Origin: a bacterium
Lineage (GTDB): Bacteria > Armatimonadota > Fimbriimonadia > Fimbriimonadales > Fimbriimonadaceae
Assembly: GCA_013823945.1 (NCBI GenBank)
Contig: PNMZ01000001.1
Span: 310,001-374,000 of the forward strand
DNA length: 64,000 bases
Reading direction: 5' to 3'
Below, one piece after another: positions 60,505 to 64,000 of the stretch. Below the pieces are notes generated by a model. It searched no databases, was not told where the DNA came from, and saw nothing but the letters and a program-made list of their open reading frames with translations. The position numbers were made by a program, and so were the translations under genes. Within the stretch, counting starts at the first letter, position 1; each line of letters starts with the position of its first letter.

Positions 60505-62712
60505 TCAGAGTTGATCTTCAAGCACATCGACAAAGTCACGGAATAATTCTGTCGTGTCACAAATCGGGCTCAAAATCACTTGCTTTCGCAAAGCACTCCG
60601 CATCTTTTCCAACCCTTCGACCGAATGGGTCCACCGCACAGCCGAGGCAATGTAATCCTCAACATTCTGGCAAATCCAGTCTTGATGTCCAACCGCATTA
60701 AGAATTGATCGCACCGGACCACTCGTGAAGCTATCTTGAGCCATTGTCACAACCGGAACTCCCATCCAAAGCGATTCCAAGGTTGTCATCATCCCTGTCG
60801 CGGGGAACGAATCCAAACACAAATCAACCTGATTGAAGCTTGCGTAGTGAGCCACTCGAGTCGTGTTCTGGCGGAACACAATTCGATCGGTATCAATGTC
60901 CATTGCCTTGAACCAGGCCAAATACTGACGTCGCAAACTCCCACTCGCCAAAGTCCGACTCTTCATCATGAGTCGAGAACCAGGAGTCTGCCGCAAAATC
61001 TCCGCCCAAGTCTCAATGACTTGCTTGTTCAGCTTCCGAGTTCTGCAAAAACTTCCAAAGGTGAACGGTTCGCCTTTTGAGACCGGTGGCACCGAAAGCG
61101 GAGTCTCAACTTCCGGCTGAACAAACCCAAAAATTGTCCGCGGGAGCCGCAAGACTTTCTCCGTAAACCAATCATCACTGCCGGATGGCAAGTATTGACT
61201 ATCCGCGACGAAAGCATCCATCGCCCCAACTCCCGATGTCGTCAAGGCCGTCGGAACCGTAACTTGCATCGGAGCTGCATGGTTCACAATCGCCCCAAGC
61301 CGTCCGCCCGATCCATGACCAGTCAAATCAACCAAACAATCAATCTTATCTTCTTGGATGATTGCCGTCGCCGTCAAGTCATCAACCCCAACAAGTGACC
61401 TCAAATGTGTGCACAGATTGCGAATTCGCTCCTGATGACCGCCTTTTGAAGCGTCGTTGGAATAAACAAAAACCTCGCACCGCCCCGGATGACGCCCCGC
61501 CAATAGAGCTTCCAACCAGTACCCTTCAGGAGTCTCCTCAACCCGACCAATCAAGAAGCCCAAACGCCGAATTTGAGTCGGACGTGCCGCCGCACCAAAT
61601 TCTGAAAACGCATAGCTACGCGACCAATTCTCCGCCGCATTCTTCACCGCTTCCGGACCCGCAATTGCACTACAGCTCAAAGCATGGACAATGTTGCTGG
61701 AAGCTTTGCGATAGCCGGGCTTGATTTCAATTGCACGGGTAAAGCACTTAACTGCCTCTTCCACCATACTCGAATCTAAGTAGACCAAACCCAAACCATT
61801 ATGAGCCTCGGCAATTGAATCATCAGCGTAAATTGCCCGTTGCAAACTCTGCATTGCTTCGTCAAGCCGACCAAGACGCCGCAAAGCCTCACCCCGATTA
61901 CAATGGGCCGAAGCCAGGTTATCGTCGAGCTGAGTTGCCTGAATACAGGCTTCAAGTGCTTGCGCAGGCTTCCCAAGGTCAAGGAAAACGCGTCCCATAT
62001 TCGCATAAGCCTCCGCATGACGCGGATCAAGTCGAATCGCGGTTCGGAACGTCTCCTCTGCGTGAGAAATCTGCCCCAACGCCGCTAGCGACTTACCCAA
62101 AACGTTGTAAGCCGGAACGTAATTCTTGTTAATCATCAGCGCCGAGTGGCAAGCCGACATCGCTTCTTCAAATTCACCTAACTTGTAGTGACATTTGGCC
62201 AACTCCGTGTACGCCTGAGCGTGTGAAGGATCAAACCCGACTGCCTTCCGAAAATATTGCGCCGCATTCATCCACTCTTTGAGCGAAGCGTAAAGCTGGG
62301 CAAGGTGGTAATGAGTATCACTGAGCGATGGGTTCAAATCTAACGCTCGGTGGAACGCATCCATAGCCTCCTCCGGCTTACCTGCACCTGTGAGTGCCGA
62401 ACCCAGATTCGACCAAGCCTCGGCATATTCAGGATGAGCCGAAGTCAGTCGCTGCAAGAGGCTAACTGCCTCATCATATTCCTTATGTCCCAATCGAACC
62501 GTTGATAGCAAAAACAAAGCATCAGGATTTTCCGGATCCGTCGCCAATACCTTTTCATAAATTGGCTCCGCCATATGGAGCCTGTGTTCACGCTGATGTG
62601 ACAACCCTTCCTGAATCTGAACCGTAAACGGTGAACCAACCGTTCGGAGCGTGTACTCTTTCGTCAAGTCACGCGCAGATCGATCAGCTGTCTTCCTCAG
62701 GAACCTATTCAT
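60505..62712 (-). CDS. TPR-domain O-glycosyltransferase, GT41/SPINDLY-like
   Basis: A 735-residue protein: about nine tetratricopeptide repeats (roughly residues 45-355, e.g. AEAWSNLGSALTGAGKPEEA) followed by a GT41-type catalytic region like O-GlcNAc transferase and bacterial SPINDLY proteins (DCLVDLTGHGSGGRLG near 475, FGSFCRTRKLNKQVIETWAE near 570, DLCLDSFPATGMMTTLESLWMGVPVV near 640, non-contiguous). It should add a sugar to Ser or Thr of a protein bound by the TPR part. It converges on flagellin, a natural candidate substrate (inference). ATG at 62712 is preceded by GGAG. Confidence 0.85.
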   Translation of the reverse strand: MNRFLRKTADRSARDLTKEYTLRTVGSPFTVQIQEGLSHQREHRLHMAEPIYEKVLATDPENPDALFLLSTVRLGHKEYDEAVSLLQRLTSAHPEYAEAWSNLGSALTGAGKPEEAMDAFHRALDLNPSLSDTHYHLAQLYASLKEWMNAAQYFRKAVGFDPSHAQAYTELAKCHYKLGEFEEAMSACHSALMINKNYVPAYNVLGKSLAALGQISHAEETFRTAIRLDPRHAEAYANMGRVFLDLGKPAQALEACIQATQLDDNLASAHCNRGEALRRLGRLDEAMQSLQRAIYADDSIAEAHNGLGLVYLDSSMVEEAVKCFTRAIEIKPGYRKASSNIVHALSCSAIAGPEAVKNAAENWSRSYAFSEFGAAARPTQIRRLGFLIGRVEETPEGYWLEALLAGRHPGRCEVFVYSNDASKGGHQERIRNLCTHLRSLVGVDDLTATAIIQEDKIDCLVDLTGHGSGGRLGAIVNHAAPMQVTVPTALTTSGVGAMDAFVADSQYLPSGSDDWFTEKVLRLPRTIFGFVQPEVETPLSVPPVSKGEPFTFGSFCRTRKLNKQVIETWAEILRQTPGSRLMMKSRTLASGSLRRQYLAWFKAMDIDTDRIVFRQNTTRVAHYASFNQVDLCLDSFPATGMMTTLESLWMGVPVVTMAQDSFTSGPVRSILNAVGHQDWICQNVEDYIASAVRWTHSVEGLEKMRSALRKQVILSPICDTTELFRDFVDVLEDQL

Positions 62713-62833
62713 GAACACTCCGGACAAGTTCAATCCTCTTGCCCAGTATTTCTATCGGGGACTACTTGAGGTTTTTGCAGTCAAAATCTAAAAAATTCAT
62801 CCGCATTTTTACTGGGGTCGCCCGGACAAATAA

Positions 62834-63430
62834 TCACCGCACGATTTTCTCCGTAATCTTACGAATCCACTCCTTTCGCAATCGAGCATTGCCCCAGTGC
62901 GTTGACTTGACTCGGGGCTCCACCTGAAGCCGCACCAACTTCCCCCCGACTTCCGCATCAACTGCCACCCAGCCCCCCAATCCTAAGAGAGAGTGTATGT
63001 TTGCACGCTTGCCTACCCTTGTAATCGCCGAATAAGGCAATGAAACGTGATGAACCTCCCCAAAAAACTCGAGTTCCTCATCCCGAAACACTAAGAATCC
63101 TAAATCCTCGTGCGGATCAAGTAATCCGTATTTCCCCGGACGACTAAACCCAGCGAAAAATCGCTCTGACTGATCATATTCGTACTCATCCTTGAACCGC
63201 ATCTCAATGGCATGGCGCAAGCCCCGATTGCCGAACAATCCCAGAAAATTCACCCCCACCCATCCCACAACAAAAAAAGCAATCCCAAGCAAAACTCCCT
63301 TTGGGGTGACGCCAAATCGAACAATCTCCTGAACCGATAACCCCAAAAGCGGAAACGAAAGCAGAACCGGAATCAAATTTCCCGGAATTTGCCGCGCCAA
63401 ACTCCAAACCCGCTTCCGTTCCGAAGGCAT
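62834..63430 (-). CDS. Membrane protein with PH-like C-terminal domain
   Basis: A 198-residue protein with two N-terminal helices (about 18-36 and 45-66) and a cytoplasmic part with the strand pattern of bacterial PH/GRAM-like domains (LGFLVFRDEELEFFGEVHHVSLPYSAITRV). No catalytic residues. It is divergent from the AddB-like gene with only 15 bases between the start codons, so promoters must overlap coding sequence. Unknown function. Confidence 0.6.
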   Translation of the reverse strand: MPSERKRVWSLARQIPGNLIPVLLSFPLLGLSVQEIVRFGVTPKGVLLGIAFFVVGWVGVNFLGLFGNRGLRHAIEMRFKDEYEYDQSERFFAGFSRPGKYGLLDPHEDLGFLVFRDEELEFFGEVHHVSLPYSAITRVGKRANIHSLLGLGGWVAVDAEVGGKLVRLQVEPRVKSTHWGNARLRKEWIRKITEKIVR

Positions 63431-63445
63431 AATGATTATTCAACT

Positions 63446-64000
63446 ATGGCAGATCGAAGACCTCAGGTGGTCATCGTGCCTCCCGGAGGCGCGGGCCTCC
63501 ATGCCGCCATCAATAAGCTTGTAACTCACGAAACTGTCGTCACCGCCCTCGAGGATAGTGCCCTCCACAGTGCCAAGCAAATGCTCGGAGATCGAGAGAT
63601 CGAAGAATATCTTCCGTTCGGCTCATGCGTCGGAAGATTCGCTGCCATGTGCGGAGATACCGGCTTTCCGCGCCTCACTGGCCCTCAAAGCTTTCATCTC
63701 ATCCAGCGTTCCGCTAGCGAACTTCATTTCGACAATGTCCTGTCCGCCGCCGCTTTCTCTCTCGGACTCGCCAAAAACCTCGCCCGAACCCTGACCGAAC
63801 TGCGTTACCACGGATTCCGCCCCGATGATCTCCGTCAATCTGCCGAAAAAACCGCCGACCATATCTCTGCCGAGCGGTTCAAATCTCTCGCCGAACTGAT
63901 CGAGATTTACGAAGCCCAGTGTCACACTCATGGTCGAGAATTTGCATCCGAAAGAGCCGAATTTTGCATCAGCCAATCCGAACCTCGCCATTTCACCTTC
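63446..64000 (+). CDS. AddB/RecB-like helicase-nuclease subunit, N-terminal part
   Basis: Open to the right edge; 185 residues visible. The start MADRRPQVVIVPPGGAGLHA has the strand and loop position of a degenerate P-loop, and the part near residues 110-165 (NLARTLTELRYHGFRPDDL, SLAELIEIYEAQC) has the helical pattern of the AddB/PD-(D/E)XK family N-terminus (TI-ELK--GI-PEDL, K--DL--IY--Y). It probably works with an AddA-like helicase in double-strand break repair. A confident call needs the C-terminal nuclease motif. Confidence 0.55.
   Translation, partial: MADRRPQVVIVPPGGAGLHAAINKLVTHETVVTALEDSALHSAKQMLGDREIEEYLPFGSCVGRFAAMCGDTGFPRLTGPQSFHLIQRSASELHFDNVLSAAAFSLGLAKNLARTLTELRYHGFRPDDLRQSAEKTADHISAERFKSLAELIEIYEAQCHTHGREFASERAEFCISQSEPRHFTF

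Overview
The window looks like chromosomal DNA of a Gram-negative-type (diderm) bacterium at about 50% GC with C-rich third codon positions. A secretin-based type IV pilus machine, many FTLIELL-type pilins, two PEP-CTERM proteins, a flagellin, an actinobacterial-like proteasome alpha subunit and SelB occur together. I infer Armatimonadota (Fimbriimonadia-like) as the best guess; Planctomycetota or Verrucomicrobiota relatives are less likely. No tRNA, rRNA, CRISPR array, insertion sequence or prophage was seen.

Left part (1-34 kb, all minus strand) is a nearly complete type IV pilus locus. In transcription order: pilB (assembly ATPase), pilT (retraction ATPase) and pilC (platform), closed by a terminator; then pilD, four pseudopilins of increasing size and two giant secreted beta-propeller proteins (1552 and 2338 aa) in the position that pilY1 holds in fimU-pilVWX-pilY1 operons, closed by a terminator; then a promoter and pilM-pilN-pilO-pilP, a separate STN-domain protein and the pilQ secretin, closed by a terminator; then aroK-aroB, a small membrane protein and the start of a degenerate kinase-like gene. 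The order pilMNOPQ-aroK-aroB matches Proteobacteria.

Middle (34-47 kb): argS (+) is enlarged to 776 aa by several palindromic repeats inserted in frame and by one segment of foreign codon usage, and its HIGH motif has lost both histidines. Two PEP-CTERM genes flank a ferredoxin/flavodoxin-NADP reductase. Two divergent DUF1559-like pilins, mnmG, an operon of an orphan proteasome alpha subunit (prcA), a beta-propeller phytase and an AlkC-like protein, and asnS follow.

Right part (47-64 kb): an ABC exporter with a 90-residue insertion, a FecE-type ATPase, a five-gene operon (glycosyltransferase, Trm112-like, aroQ, Xaa-Pro peptidase, degenerate ABC ATPase), an intergenic block of the same palindromic repeats as in argS, selB with an asparaginase-family gene, a polysaccharide flippase, flagellin with a strongly structured 5' leader, a convergent TPR-GT41 O-glycosyltransferase that could modify the flagellin, a PH-like membrane protein, and the 5' part of an AddB-like gene.

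The most interesting items are the RPE-like repeats inside argS, the two giant PilY1-like proteins with a pseudopilin carrying an EF-hand loop, the orphan proteasome alpha subunit, the split secretin with matching glycine-rich tails, and the structured flagellin leader.
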